Shown: in pieces, positions 1-7,960 of the stretch
Layout: every line of letters begins with the position of its first letter
How positions within the stretch are numbered: the stretch's first letter is position 1
Source of the DNA: SURF-21 sp964510515
GTDB lineage: Bacteria > Actinomycetota > Geothermincolia > Geothermincolales > RBG-13-55-18
Length of the DNA: 64,000 nucleotides
Reading direction: 5' to 3'
NCBI GenBank assembly: GCA_964510515.1
Contig: CAZEAU010000011.1
Span: 1 to 64,000 of the forward strand
Translations under genes and position numbers: made by a program
Notes under the pieces: model-generated
The model's input: only the letters and a program-made list of their open reading frames with translations
Databases searched by the model: none
What the model was told of the DNA's origin: nothing

Positions 1-58
1 CCGGACCCCAGCGCTTGCGCGCCCTCCGCCGCGATGCGCGAGTGTGGGCTCGGTCTTG

Positions 59-341
59 GCATCCTCGCCTCGCGGCTCGGAGGCAAAACGCGAGCCCATG
101 CGGCGGGCTGGAGAGAGAGCCGAGGTGGACAGACGTTGCGGATGGTGGCAAGGGTCAGGCGGGCAGACGCTGCGGATGGTGGGAAGAGCAAGGAGGGCAG
201 ACGACGGTCCTTTAAGACCTGCGAGTGCGGAGCGAGGGCCGCGCCCCCGGTTCCACCACAAGCACATCCGCCCCCGGGTCCCGTACCACATGCATCCTCG
301 CCTCGCGGCTCGGAGGCAAAACGCGAGCCCATGCGGCGGGC
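59..341. repeat. Two 50-bp direct repeats in gene-free left edge
   Basis: The first ~435 bases hold no convincing gene. A 50-base segment at 59-108 recurs exactly at 292-341. It contains a short inverted repeat (GGCTCG against CGAGCC around an A-rich loop) and could fold into a hairpin. Between the copies, at about 130-205, a shorter unit around GCAGACG..GCGGATGGTGG is repeated two to three times. The short open frames here are low-complexity readings of these repeats. The nature of the repeat is unknown; a REP-like intergenic element is one possibility. Confidence 0.75.
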
Positions 342-435
342 CGGAGTGTAATTCCGGGTGGAAATGCAGGCGGTTTGTGCAACAATAGACGGGAGTGAGA
401 AGGGCAGGAGCCGCCATATCCATACGAGGCGCAGC

Positions 436-2868
436 ATGAGTGACGAAAGAGACAGGCTGGAGCAAACGCCGGAAGCCGTGGAGGTGCCGGCGTCTTTGCC
501 CCTCGGAGACGAATATCCCAAGCGGGGCCTGAGCGAGGCGGAGGTGCGGGAACGCGTCGCGCGGGGACAGACAAACAAGGTGGCGGACAAGTCCAGCCGT
601 TCGCTCGTCTCCATCCTCCGGGCCAACGTCTTCAACCGCTTCAACGCCCTGCTGGGGACGCTGGCGGTGGTGGTGGTGATAATGGGCCCGGTGAGGGACG
701 CGCTCTTTGCCGGGATCCTCGTCTTCAACACCCTCATCGGTGTGCTGCAGGAGCTGCGCGCCAAAAACACCCTGGACCGCCTCTCTTTGCTCAGCGCCCC
801 CAGGGCCCGGGTCATACGCGACGGCGAAAGCAGGGAGATCTCCCGCGATGAGCTGGTGCTGGACGAGCTCATCGAGCTCCGGGCGGGAGACCAGGTCATC
901 GTGGACGGAGAGGTGCTCCATTCCGAGGGCCTGGAGGTGGACGAGTCCCTGCTCACGGGGGAATCGCTGCCCATCGTCAAGAAAGCAGGGGATGGGCTGC
1001 TCTCGGGCAGCTTCGTCTCCGCGGGCTCGGGGAGGGCCAGGGCGAGGGCGGTGGGAGAGGATGCCTACGCACAGAGGCTGGCCGCCGAGGCCAAGCGCTA
1101 CACCCTGGTGAAATCGGACCTGCGTGACGCCATCGACACCATCTTGCGCTATATCACCTATGTCATGATCCCCACCGCCGTTCTCCTCGCGGTCAGCCAG
1201 CTCATGGCGCACAGCGCCTTCGACCAGGCCGTCATCTCCACCGTGGCCGGCCTGGTGGGCATGATCCCGGAGGGCCTGGTCCTGCTCACCAGCATCGTTT
1301 TCGCGGTGAGCGCCGTGGCCCTGGCGCGCCGCCAGGTGCTGGTGCAGGAGCTGCCGGCGGTCGAGGGGCTGGCGCGCGTGGACGTCATTTGCCTGGACAA
1401 GACGGGCACGCTCACCGAGGGCACGCCGCAGTTCGGTCGCATCGAGCCCCTGGGCCTGGGGGAGGAGGCCGACCTGGAAGAGGTGCTGGGCGCGTTCGTG
1501 GCCGCATCCCCGGCTGAGAACTCCACCCTGCAGGCGATAGCGGCGGCTTTCCCGCAGGCTCCCGCCTGGAGGACGGAGGCCACCGTGCCTTTCTCATCGG
1601 CCCGCAAGTGGAGCGCGGCTTCTTTCCAGGGGCACGGGTCCTGGGTGATGGGCGCCCCGGAGGTGCTCCTGGACGAAGGCGCGCAAGGCGCTTTGCGCGA
1701 GAGGGCGGACTCCCTGGCGCGCTCGGGGCTGCGCGTGCTGCTTCTCTCGCGCGCCGGCGAGCCGGCAAGGGAGGAGTCGCTGCCGCAGAGCCTGATCCCC
1801 GCCGCTTTCCTGGTCATCGAGGAGAGGATACGCCCCGACGCCGCCGAGACGCTGGAGTATTTCATGGAGCAGGGCGTGGGGGTGAGGGTTATCTCCGGCG
1901 ACAATCCCCGCACCGTGGGCTCGGTGGCGGAGCGGGTGGGCGTGCCGGGGGCCGCCGCGCCGCTGGACGCCCGCGGCCTCCCCGCGCAGGAGGGCGAGCT
2001 GCGCGAGGCGATGCGCGGGAGTACGGTGTTCGGGCGCGTGGTGCCGGAACAGAAGAGGATGATGGTGCGCGCCCTGCAGTCGGACGGGCATGTGGTGGCC
2101 ATGACCGGCGACGGCGTCAACGACACCCTCGCCCTCAAGGACGCCGACATGGGCATCGCCATGGGCTCCGGCGCCCCCTCGACGAAGTCCGTGGCCCAGC
2201 TGGTGCTCCTCGACGGCAGGTTCTCCACCCTGCCGCGGGTGGTGGCGGAGGGGCGGCGGGTCATGGCCAACATGGAGCGGGTGGCCAACCTCTTTCTCAC
2301 CAAGACGGTGTACGCGGCGCTCCTGGCCATCGGCATCGCCCTCGTCACTTGGGACTACCCCCTCCTCCCCCGCCACATCTCCCTGGTCGGCTCGCTGACC
2401 ATCGGCATACCGGCCTTCACGCTCTCCTTCGCGCCCAGCAGGAAACGCTATAGGCCGGGCCTGCTGCGCCGGGTGCTCTATTTCGCCATCCCGGCGGGCT
2501 GCATCGCCGCCGCAGCCACCTTCACCGCCAACGCCATGTCGCGGGCCCACGGGGCGAGCCTGCAGGAATCGCGCACCGTCGCGGTCATCGTCTTGACCAT
2601 CGTGGGGCTGGCCGTGCTCGCCTATCTCTCGCGCCCCCTGCTCTCGTGGAGGGGAGGGCTGGTCGCGCTGATGGCGGGAGCCTTCGTCGGGGTCCTCTCC
2701 ATACCCTGGTTCCGCGCATTCTTCGACCTGCACCTGCCGGGCCTCATCATCATGCTGCAGACCCTGGCCATCGCCGCCCTCTTCGGGCTGCTCCTGGAGC
2801 TCTCCATGCGCTACATGAGGACTTACATCCGCAGGGGGGACGGGGCCCAGGCGGAGGAGCCGAGCTAG
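436..2868 (+). CDS. Cation-transporting P-type ATPase, CtpE-like
   Basis: An E1-E2 P-type ATPase of about 810 residues that would pump a cation across the cytoplasmic membrane using ATP. Visible motifs in order are TGES of the actuator domain (about residue 174), the M4 motif PEGL (about 277), the phosphorylation site DKTGTLTEG (Asp about 321) and the hinge GDGVND (about 557), followed by C-terminal membrane helices. The region around PEGL and DKTGT resembles mycobacterial CtpE, which is linked to calcium uptake; the ion here is inferred, not shown. I prefer the ATG giving MSDERDRLEQ over an in-frame ATG at 358, because the longer N-terminus has no family counterpart. It has no obvious operon partner. 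Confidence 0.9.
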   Translation: MSDERDRLEQTPEAVEVPASLPLGDEYPKRGLSEAEVRERVARGQTNKVADKSSRSLVSILRANVFNRFNALLGTLAVVVVIMGPVRDALFAGILVFNTLIGVLQELRAKNTLDRLSLLSAPRARVIRDGESREISRDELVLDELIELRAGDQVIVDGEVLHSEGLEVDESLLTGESLPIVKKAGDGLLSGSFVSAGSGRARARAVGEDAYAQRLAAEAKRYTLVKSDLRDAIDTILRYITYVMIPTAVLLAVSQLMAHSAFDQAVISTVAGLVGMIPEGLVLLTSIVFAVSAVALARRQVLVQELPAVEGLARVDVICLDKTGTLTEGTPQFGRIEPLGLGEEADLEEVLGAFVAASPAENSTLQAIAAAFPQAPAWRTEATVPFSSARKWSAASFQGHGSWVMGAPEVLLDEGAQGALRERADSLARSGLRVLLLSRAGEPAREESLPQSLIPAAFLVIEERIRPDAAETLEYFMEQGVGVRVISGDNPRTVGSVAERVGVPGAAAPLDARGLPAQEGELREAMRGSTVFGRVVPEQKRMMVRALQSDGHVVAMTGDGVNDTLALKDADMGIAMGSGAPSTKSVAQLVLLDGRFSTLPRVVAEGRRVMANMERVANLFLTKTVYAALLAIGIALVTWDYPLLPRHISLVGSLTIGIPAFTLSFAPSRKRYRPGLLRRVLYFAIPAGCIAAAATFTANAMSRAHGASLQESRTVAVIVLTIVGLAVLAYLSRPLLSWRGGLVALMAGAFVGVLSIPWFRAFFDLHLPGLIIMLQTLAIAALFGLLLELSMRYMRTYIRRGDGAQAEEPS

Positions 2869-2937
2869 AGGCGTCCGCCGCCTCCCGGGGCCCGGCGGGC
2901 CGAGCTCCCCAGGTAACACCTCCGCCCGGGCCGGTGA

Positions 2938-2943
2938 TATACT
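2938..2943 (+). promoter_or_regulatory. -10 box of a likely leaderless apbE transcript
   Basis: TATACT lies 7 nt before the GTG start of apbE, so transcription would begin at or next to the start codon. There is no clear Shine-Dalgarno sequence. The same arrangement occurs at priA and xseA in this window. No convincing -35 box is visible. Confidence 0.5.
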
Positions 2944-2950
2944 CTCTGGC

Positions 2951-4060
2951 GTGAAAACGAACGCAGACTGCGACGAGAAGAGGCTGGGGAGGAAGAACCG
3001 GCGGGACACCCTGCTGGTGATAGGCGCGGCCCTGCTCATGGCGGGGGTCGCTTTCGCCCTCGTCCTGTGGCTGAACCCCGGCTACTCCCGGGAGCCCTAC
3101 CGGCGCCAGGAGTATGTCCTCGACGACCTGGTCACCATCAGCGCCTACGGCAGGAAGCAGGCGCGGGTGGAGGGCGCCGTCGACGCGGCTTTCCAGGAGG
3201 TCTTCGCCGTGCAGGAGACGGCCGACCGCTACGACCCGGAGAGCGAGCTGGCGCGGCTGAACGCGCGGGCCGCCGACTCGCCGGTGGCGGTGTCCGAGGA
3301 GCTCTGGGAGATGCTCTCGACCGGGTTGCGGATAGGGGAGGCGAGCGGCTGGGTCTTCGACATCACCGTGGCCCCCCTGGTGGACGTCTGGGACGTGACG
3401 GGGCGCGCGGAGCGGGGCGGCGCCCCCCCCGCGCAGGAGGAGATAGACGCGGCCATGCAGCTGGTGGGGGCGGACAAGCTGCTCCTGGACGAGGAGGCGC
3501 ACAGCGTGTTCTTCACCCGCCGCGGCATGGGCATCGACCTGGGGGGGATTGCCAAAGGGTATGCCCTCGACCGGGCGCGGGAGGCCCTGGCCTCGCGGGG
3601 GGTCGAGGCGGGGGTCATCGACATGATCAGCACCAGCCTGACCCTGGGGGAGAAGCCGCGGGCGGCGGGGGGGCCGGAATGGACCATCGGGGTATCCAAC
3701 CCGCGCGGTGAGGGTTACCTGGCCACCTTCGGCTTTCCCGGGCAGACCTTCATCAGCACCTCGGGGGACAATCAGCGCTACTTCGAGCACGAGGGCCGGC
3801 GCTACCACCACATCCTCGACCCGCGCACCGGCTACCCGGCGGGGGGGATGATAGCCATAACCGTCATCGGGGGGGAGAGCGGCGCCTGGTCGGATGCCAT
3901 GTCCACCGCCGCCTTCATTCTCGGATACCCCGATGGCCCGGCCTGGCTCGAGGGGCTGGGGGATGTCGGGTCGCTGAGCGTGGACTCAGAGGGGACCGTG
4001 CGCGTCAGCGCCGGCCTGCAGGCCATGGTCAGGGAGGCCCTGCGCAGGATCGAGCCCTGA
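2951..4060 (+). CDS. apbE: FAD:protein FMN transferase (ApbE)
   Basis: ApbE-family enzyme of 369 residues that attaches FMN to a Thr/Ser of target flavoproteins such as Rnf/Nqr subunits, using FAD and Mg2+. An N-terminal membrane anchor (about residues 20-40, a run of Leu/Ala/Val) places the catalytic domain outside the membrane. Family motifs are present: DLGGIAKGYALDR, the SGDNQRYF..HHILDPRTGYPA block, and SDAMSTAAFILG with the Mg2+-binding Asp. The usual GGN segment is replaced by MISTSLTLG, a variant also seen in other ApbE subfamilies. The start is GTG with a -10 box just upstream. No Rnf/Nqr or other flavinylated target is encoded nearby, so the substrate is unknown. Confidence 0.9.
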   Translation: MKTNADCDEKRLGRKNRRDTLLVIGAALLMAGVAFALVLWLNPGYSREPYRRQEYVLDDLVTISAYGRKQARVEGAVDAAFQEVFAVQETADRYDPESELARLNARAADSPVAVSEELWEMLSTGLRIGEASGWVFDITVAPLVDVWDVTGRAERGGAPPAQEEIDAAMQLVGADKLLLDEEAHSVFFTRRGMGIDLGGIAKGYALDRAREALASRGVEAGVIDMISTSLTLGEKPRAAGGPEWTIGVSNPRGEGYLATFGFPGQTFISTSGDNQRYFEHEGRRYHHILDPRTGYPAGGMIAITVIGGESGAWSDAMSTAAFILGYPDGPAWLEGLGDVGSLSVDSEGTVRVSAGLQAMVREALRRIEP

Positions 4061-4089
4061 GGCCGCGGGCCGGGGTGCGGGAGCCGCAC

Positions 4090-5019
4090 TCATTCCCCCG
4101 CGGCGAGCTCCTCCAGCCTCTGCGCCAGGCGGGGGCCCTCATCCTCCAGCATCTCCAGCAGCGCCGCCGCCGCGGCGAAAGGGGGCCGGCGCTTGAGGAG
4201 GACATAGTGGAAATCGCGCCGCAGGTCCCGCGCCCCGACCGCGAGGGCGGCGACCAGGCCCAGCCGGATGTGAGCGGCGGCAGCCCACATGGACACCACC
4301 GAGAGGCCCTCTCCCGCGGCCACGGACTGGATGACGGCCATGGTGCTGCCCAGGACCATGGCGGCGCCCGGCTCCACTTCCAGGCCGAGGCCTGAGAGGA
4401 TGGCGAGCATGTGTGCGCGCGTCCCCGAGCCCTCCTCCCTGAGCAGCAGTTGCGCCCCCGCGAGGTCGGCCGGCTCGACCTCGCGGCGCTCCGCCAGGGG
4501 ATGCCCCGGGGGGGCGATGAAAGCCAGGCGGTCCTCGCACAGGACCCCGTAACGCAGCCGCGCGTCCTCCTCGCGCCAGCCCACGCATCCCAGGTCGACC
4601 TCCCCGCCCCTCACCCTCTGCAGGACGGCGGAGGAATCCGCTATCTCCAGGCGCGGTTCCACCAGGGGATGGCGGGCGCGGAGGCGGGCGAGGACGGAGG
4701 GCATGATGTACTCCCCGGGAATATTGCTGGCGGCCACCTTGAGCGGGCCCGCGACCTCGGCTCGCCACCCCTCCATGTCCCGCCGCATCCTCTCCTCCAT
4801 ATCCAGCATCTTCCGGGCGTGGCGGAGAAAAGAGATCCCCGCATCGGTGAGCCTGCTGCGGCCGGTGGAGCGGTCGATGAGCGTGCTCCCGAACTCCTTC
4901 TCCAGGGAGCGGATATGGGAGCTGACGGCCGGCTGGGTGAGCCCCAGTTTGCGGGCGGCGGCGGAGAAGCCCCCGGCGTTCGCCACCTCCACGAATATGC
5001 GCAGGGTCTTGGTGTTCAT
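4090..5019 (-). CDS. LysR regulator, selenium-metabolism type
   Basis: LysR-type transcriptional regulator of 309 residues. The N-terminal winged helix-turn-helix covers about residues 1-60 (FSAAARKLGLTQPAVSSHI) and the rest is a periplasmic-binding-like effector domain. Segments such as ASNIPGEYIMP and the pattern through EVDLGCVG match the LysR subgroup annotated as selenium-metabolism-associated in anaerobes, and the position beside selC/selB/selA/selD agrees. It is a likely regulator of selenium genes, but its ligand and targets are not visible. A TATAAT lies 9 nt upstream of the ATG on the minus strand, next to a short AAGG. It converges on apbE. Confidence 0.85.
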   Translation of the reverse strand: MNTKTLRIFVEVANAGGFSAAARKLGLTQPAVSSHIRSLEKEFGSTLIDRSTGRSRLTDAGISFLRHARKMLDMEERMRRDMEGWRAEVAGPLKVAASNIPGEYIMPSVLARLRARHPLVEPRLEIADSSAVLQRVRGGEVDLGCVGWREEDARLRYGVLCEDRLAFIAPPGHPLAERREVEPADLAGAQLLLREEGSGTRAHMLAILSGLGLEVEPGAAMVLGSTMAVIQSVAAGEGLSVVSMWAAAAHIRLGLVAALAVGARDLRRDFHYVLLKRRPPFAAAAALLEMLEDEGPRLAQRLEELAAGE

Positions 5020-5070
5020 CCTTGGCGTATTATAATCGATTTCCTCACCGCCTTCATAGGCCGCCCGGAC

Positions 5071-5443
5071 GCAGATGGGGTCAGGTCTTGTTCTTTGCCT
5101 GCTCCGCTATCTTGCCTGTTCGCACCCGGGGTTTTGCCGCGCATATGCAAGACGTGGCCCCCGGTGCCCCCCCGGCCCTCCGCGCCGCCGCGCCCGCCCT
5201 CTATTCAGCGCGGGTGACGCGGGAAGGATTCGCCTTCCGTTTCGCGCAGGAAGACCTGCAGGGCGGCGGACGCCTCCCGCAAGCGCTGCGAGAGGGCCTC
5301 TGCCTTCCTCGCCTCTGCCGCTGCGGCGGCATCCCGCGCCGATATCGCGCGGCTACGGTCGCAATGGCATCCTCGGGCGGGCGGGAGGCTATGGCTCATG
5401 CCCGGCAGCGCTCGCGGAGCTTTGGCAGACCCCCCCCGCGCCC
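5071..5443. repeat. ~370-bp direct repeat, copy 1 (3' side of selC)
   Basis: This segment recurs nearly identically at 5615-5985, with a few substitutions and a 3-base indel near the end. Both copies begin with GCAGATGGGGTCAGGTCTTG and end near GGCAGACC. The pair brackets selC in direct orientation. A 63-64-codon minus-strand frame (start near the right part of each copy) is preserved in both, but it has no recognised domain and its conservation is explained by the recent duplication. The GGGGTCAGGTC motif resembles REP/RAYT-type intergenic elements; no transposase is present. Together with copy 2 it accounts for the gene-free stretches on both sides of selC. Confidence 0.9.
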
Positions 5444-5455
5444 GCTGAGAATAAA

Positions 5456-5551
5456 TGGCGGAGATGCGTAAGAATCGAACTTACCCGGCGCCCGTTACGA
5501 CGCCGCACCGGTTTTGAAGACCGGGCCGCCCACCAGGACGAATGCACCTCC
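5456..5551 (-). tRNA. selC: tRNA-Sec (anticodon TCA)
   Basis: The minus strand folds into a selenocysteine tRNA of 96 nt with encoded CCA. It has an 8-bp acceptor stem (GGAGGTGC with GCATCTCC, one G-T pair), a 5-bp T stem (GTAAG/CTTAC), a D arm closed by CGTCC/GGGCG, an anticodon loop CTTCAAA with anticodon TCA on stem CCGGT/ACCGG, and a long variable arm (TGCGGCG..CGCCG region). The 8+5 acceptor/T architecture and long variable arm are diagnostic of bacterial tRNA-Sec. It lies between the LysR gene and selB, flanked by the two long direct repeats. Confidence 0.97.
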
Positions 5552-5558
5552 ACGCCAT

Positions 5559-5564
5559 ATTATA
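5559..5564 (-). promoter_or_regulatory. -10 box of selC
   Basis: TATAAT on the minus strand is separated by 7 nt from the first base of mature tRNA-Sec, so transcription could start at the mature 5' end with no leader for RNase P to remove. The -35 region (GTGGCG at 17-bp spacing) is poor. Confidence 0.5.
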
Positions 5565-5614
5565 ATCTTTCCCGCCGCCGCCGCCACCGCCATCTCCACG
5601 CGGACGAAGATGGC

Positions 5615-5985
5615 GCAGATGGGGTCAGGTCTTGTTCTTTGCCTGCTCCGCTATCTTGCCTGTTCGCACCCGGGGTTTTGCCGCGCATATGCAAGACGTG
5701 GCCCCCGGTGCCCCCCCGGCCCTCCGCGCCGCCGCGCCCGCCCTCTATTCAGCGCGGGTGACGCGGGAAGGATTCGCCTTCCGTTTCGCGCAGGAAGACC
5801 TGCAGGGCGGCGGACGCCTCCCGCAAGCGCTGCGAGAGGGCCTCTGCCTTCCTCGCCTCTGCCGCCGCGGCGGCATCCCGCGCCGATATCGCGCTGCGGC
5901 CGCAATGGTATCCTCGGGCGGGCGGGAGGCTATGGCTCATGCCCGGCAGCGCCCGCGGAGCCTTGGCAGACCCTCCCCGCGACCG
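5615..5985. repeat. ~370-bp direct repeat, copy 2 (5' side of selC)
   Basis: Second copy of the repeat described at 5071-5443, offset by 544 bases at its start and 541 at its end. It lies between the 3' end of selB and the selC promoter. Recombination between the copies would delete selC together with one repeat. Confidence 0.9.
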
Positions 5986-6052
5986 CGGCGCCGACCAGCG
6001 GCGACAGGGCTGAAGGCAGGCTTAAGGCAGACCCCCACGCGCCCGAGGCGCC

Positions 6053-7960
6053 TCAGAAAGGCATGCGGTAATCGCCCTCGCGCCGGGTGACACGCTTGCG
6101 GTCGAAGTGCTCGAGCAGGGGGATGGCGTACTTGCGGCTGGCGCCGAGCATGTCCCGCACCTCCGCCACCTCCAGCCTCCCGCTGGCGGCGAGATGGGCG
6201 CGGATGCGCTCCTCCGCCTGGGAGAGCAGGCCGTGCGCCAGGAAATAGTCGGCGTTCACCTGCTCGATTTCCCCCTCCTCCACGAGCATGGCCAGCATGT
6301 CGCGCAGCGCTCCCCTCTCCAGGCCCGACGAGGCCAGCATCTCCTTGAAGAGAGGGGGGGAATAACCGCCCTCGCGGATGGAGCCCAGCAGCTCCTCCTT
6401 GACCGCCTGTTCCGCCGTGGAGAGCGACCTGCCCTTCCCGGCCAGGCGCACCCGCCCCGCCTCCACCTCCAGCGCCCCGGCGGAGACCAGGTCGCGCAGC
6501 AGGGCCTCGAAGACCTCGGGGGTGAGCGCCGCGTCCGCCCCCCGCCGCAGCGCTTCCTTCTCGACCCCCGGCTTGAGCGGGTTGGCCTCATGCATCTCCA
6601 CGGTGGCGGCGGTCAGGCGCTCCCGCAGCGATGCCAGCAGGGCGGGGGTGACGAAGAGCGGGGCGCCGTCCCCCGCCACCTCCGCCATCTTCCCGCCGGA
6701 GATGAGCTCGGCGAGGGCGGAGTCCACCTCCGACTCACCCAGCTCGACCCGGGAGATGAGCTCCCGCCGCGAGAGGGGAACGCCCTTTTCCTCCACCGCC
6801 AGCAGCAGCAGCTCCCGCGGCATGCCCCGCTCCCGCACCTCCAGGCCCTCCAGCACCTCCCGGCGGTGGTGGCGGTGCTTGGCGGGGTGGGCATCGAGGA
6901 TGACCCCGCCCCCGATGGTGGTCACCGGCGAGTAGCTGCGCAGGATGAAGCGGTCGCCGTAGGCGGCGATGAGCGGGCTCTCCAGGCGGAACTGCACATA
7001 GGCTTTCTCGCCCGGGGGAAGCTCCTCCCTGCCCCCCAGGAGGACCACCCGCGCCATGACCTCCCTGGTGCCGTGGTGAAGGCGCACCCGGGCGCGGTTC
7101 TTCAAGGGCCGCGGGGCGGCCGCGATGAGCTGGAGGCCGGCGTCGGCCATGAAGGTGGTGCGCAGGTAGCCGGGCGTCCCCAGCACGTCCCCCCGCTCGA
7201 TGTCTGCGGTGGAGACGCCGGGCAGGTTCATGGCCACCCTCTGCCCGGCGAAGGCGCGCTCCACATCCCCCCCGTGCACCTGTATATTGCGCACGCGCAC
7301 CTTCCTCCCCGAGGGCTGTATGACCCCCTCATCGCCGTCGGCGGCACTGCCCTCCCACATGGTCCCGGTGACCACCGTTCCTATTCCCTTGAGGGTGAAG
7401 ACGCGGTCCACGGGAAGGCGGAAGGGGCCGCTCTCGTCGCGACGGCCCAGGGTGGACGCCACGCGCAGCAGCGCCTCGCGCAGCTCGTCCAGGCCCCGGC
7501 CGGTGCGGCTGGAGGTGACCACGACCTCGGCGCCCTCCAGGGCCGTCCCCGCCACCGCCTCGGCGACATCCTCCCTGGCCAGCTCCAGCATATCCTCGTC
7601 GACCAGGTCCGCCTTGGTGATCACCAGCACCCCGTGCTTCACCCCCAGCAGGTCCACGATGGCCAGGTGCTCCAGCGTCTGTGGCATCACCCCATCGTCC
7701 GCCGCCACCGCCAGCAGCACCAGGTCGAAGCCGCTCGCGCCCGCCAGCATGTTCTTCACGAAGTGTTCATGCCCGGGGACGTCCACCACGCCGGCGGCGA
7801 CCCCGCCCGGGAGGGCGATGTCCGCGAAGCCCAGCTCGATGGAGATGCCGCGCTCCTTTTCCTCCTTGAGGCGGTCGGTGTCCACCCCGGTGAGGGCACG
7901 GATGAGTTCCGTCTTGCCGTGGTCGATGTGCCCCGCCGTGCCGATGATGAAGCTCTTCAT
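6053..7960 (-). CDS. selB: Selenocysteine-specific elongation factor SelB
   Basis: A 635-residue GTPase that carries Sec-tRNA-Sec to the ribosome and reads the SECIS hairpin of selenoprotein mRNAs. The G-domain motifs are GHIDHGKT (residues 10-17), DVPGHE (60-65) and TKAD (115-118). Beta-barrel domains follow, and the C-terminal ~250 residues form the winged-helix repeats that bind SECIS RNA. The length is typical. Its ATG overlaps the selA stop by 4 bp (ATGA), so the two genes are translationally coupled. The gene is followed by the right-hand repeat and then selC. Confidence 0.97.
   Translation of the reverse strand: MKSFIIGTAGHIDHGKTELIRALTGVDTDRLKEEKERGISIELGFADIALPGGVAAGVVDVPGHEHFVKNMLAGASGFDLVLLAVAADDGVMPQTLEHLAIVDLLGVKHGVLVITKADLVDEDMLELAREDVAEAVAGTALEGAEVVVTSSRTGRGLDELREALLRVASTLGRRDESGPFRLPVDRVFTLKGIGTVVTGTMWEGSAADGDEGVIQPSGRKVRVRNIQVHGGDVERAFAGQRVAMNLPGVSTADIERGDVLGTPGYLRTTFMADAGLQLIAAAPRPLKNRARVRLHHGTREVMARVVLLGGREELPPGEKAYVQFRLESPLIAAYGDRFILRSYSPVTTIGGGVILDAHPAKHRHHRREVLEGLEVRERGMPRELLLLAVEEKGVPLSRRELISRVELGESEVDSALAELISGGKMAEVAGDGAPLFVTPALLASLRERLTAATVEMHEANPLKPGVEKEALRRGADAALTPEVFEALLRDLVSAGALEVEAGRVRLAGKGRSLSTAEQAVKEELLGSIREGGYSPPLFKEMLASSGLERGALRDMLAMLVEEGEIEQVNADYFLAHGLLSQAEERIRAHLAASGRLEVAEVRDMLGASRKYAIPLLEHFDRKRVTRREGDYRMPF

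Noticed and set aside
3616..3660. Inactivated ApbE because the GGN segment is missing
   Set aside because: The DLGGIAKG, HHILDPRTG and SDAMSTAAF motifs are intact, and the variant segment is seen in other ApbE subfamilies.
5205..5940. 63-64-codon minus-strand frames in both copies of the selC-flanking repeat
   Set aside because: Their similarity is explained by the duplication itself; no ribosome site or known domain supports a gene.
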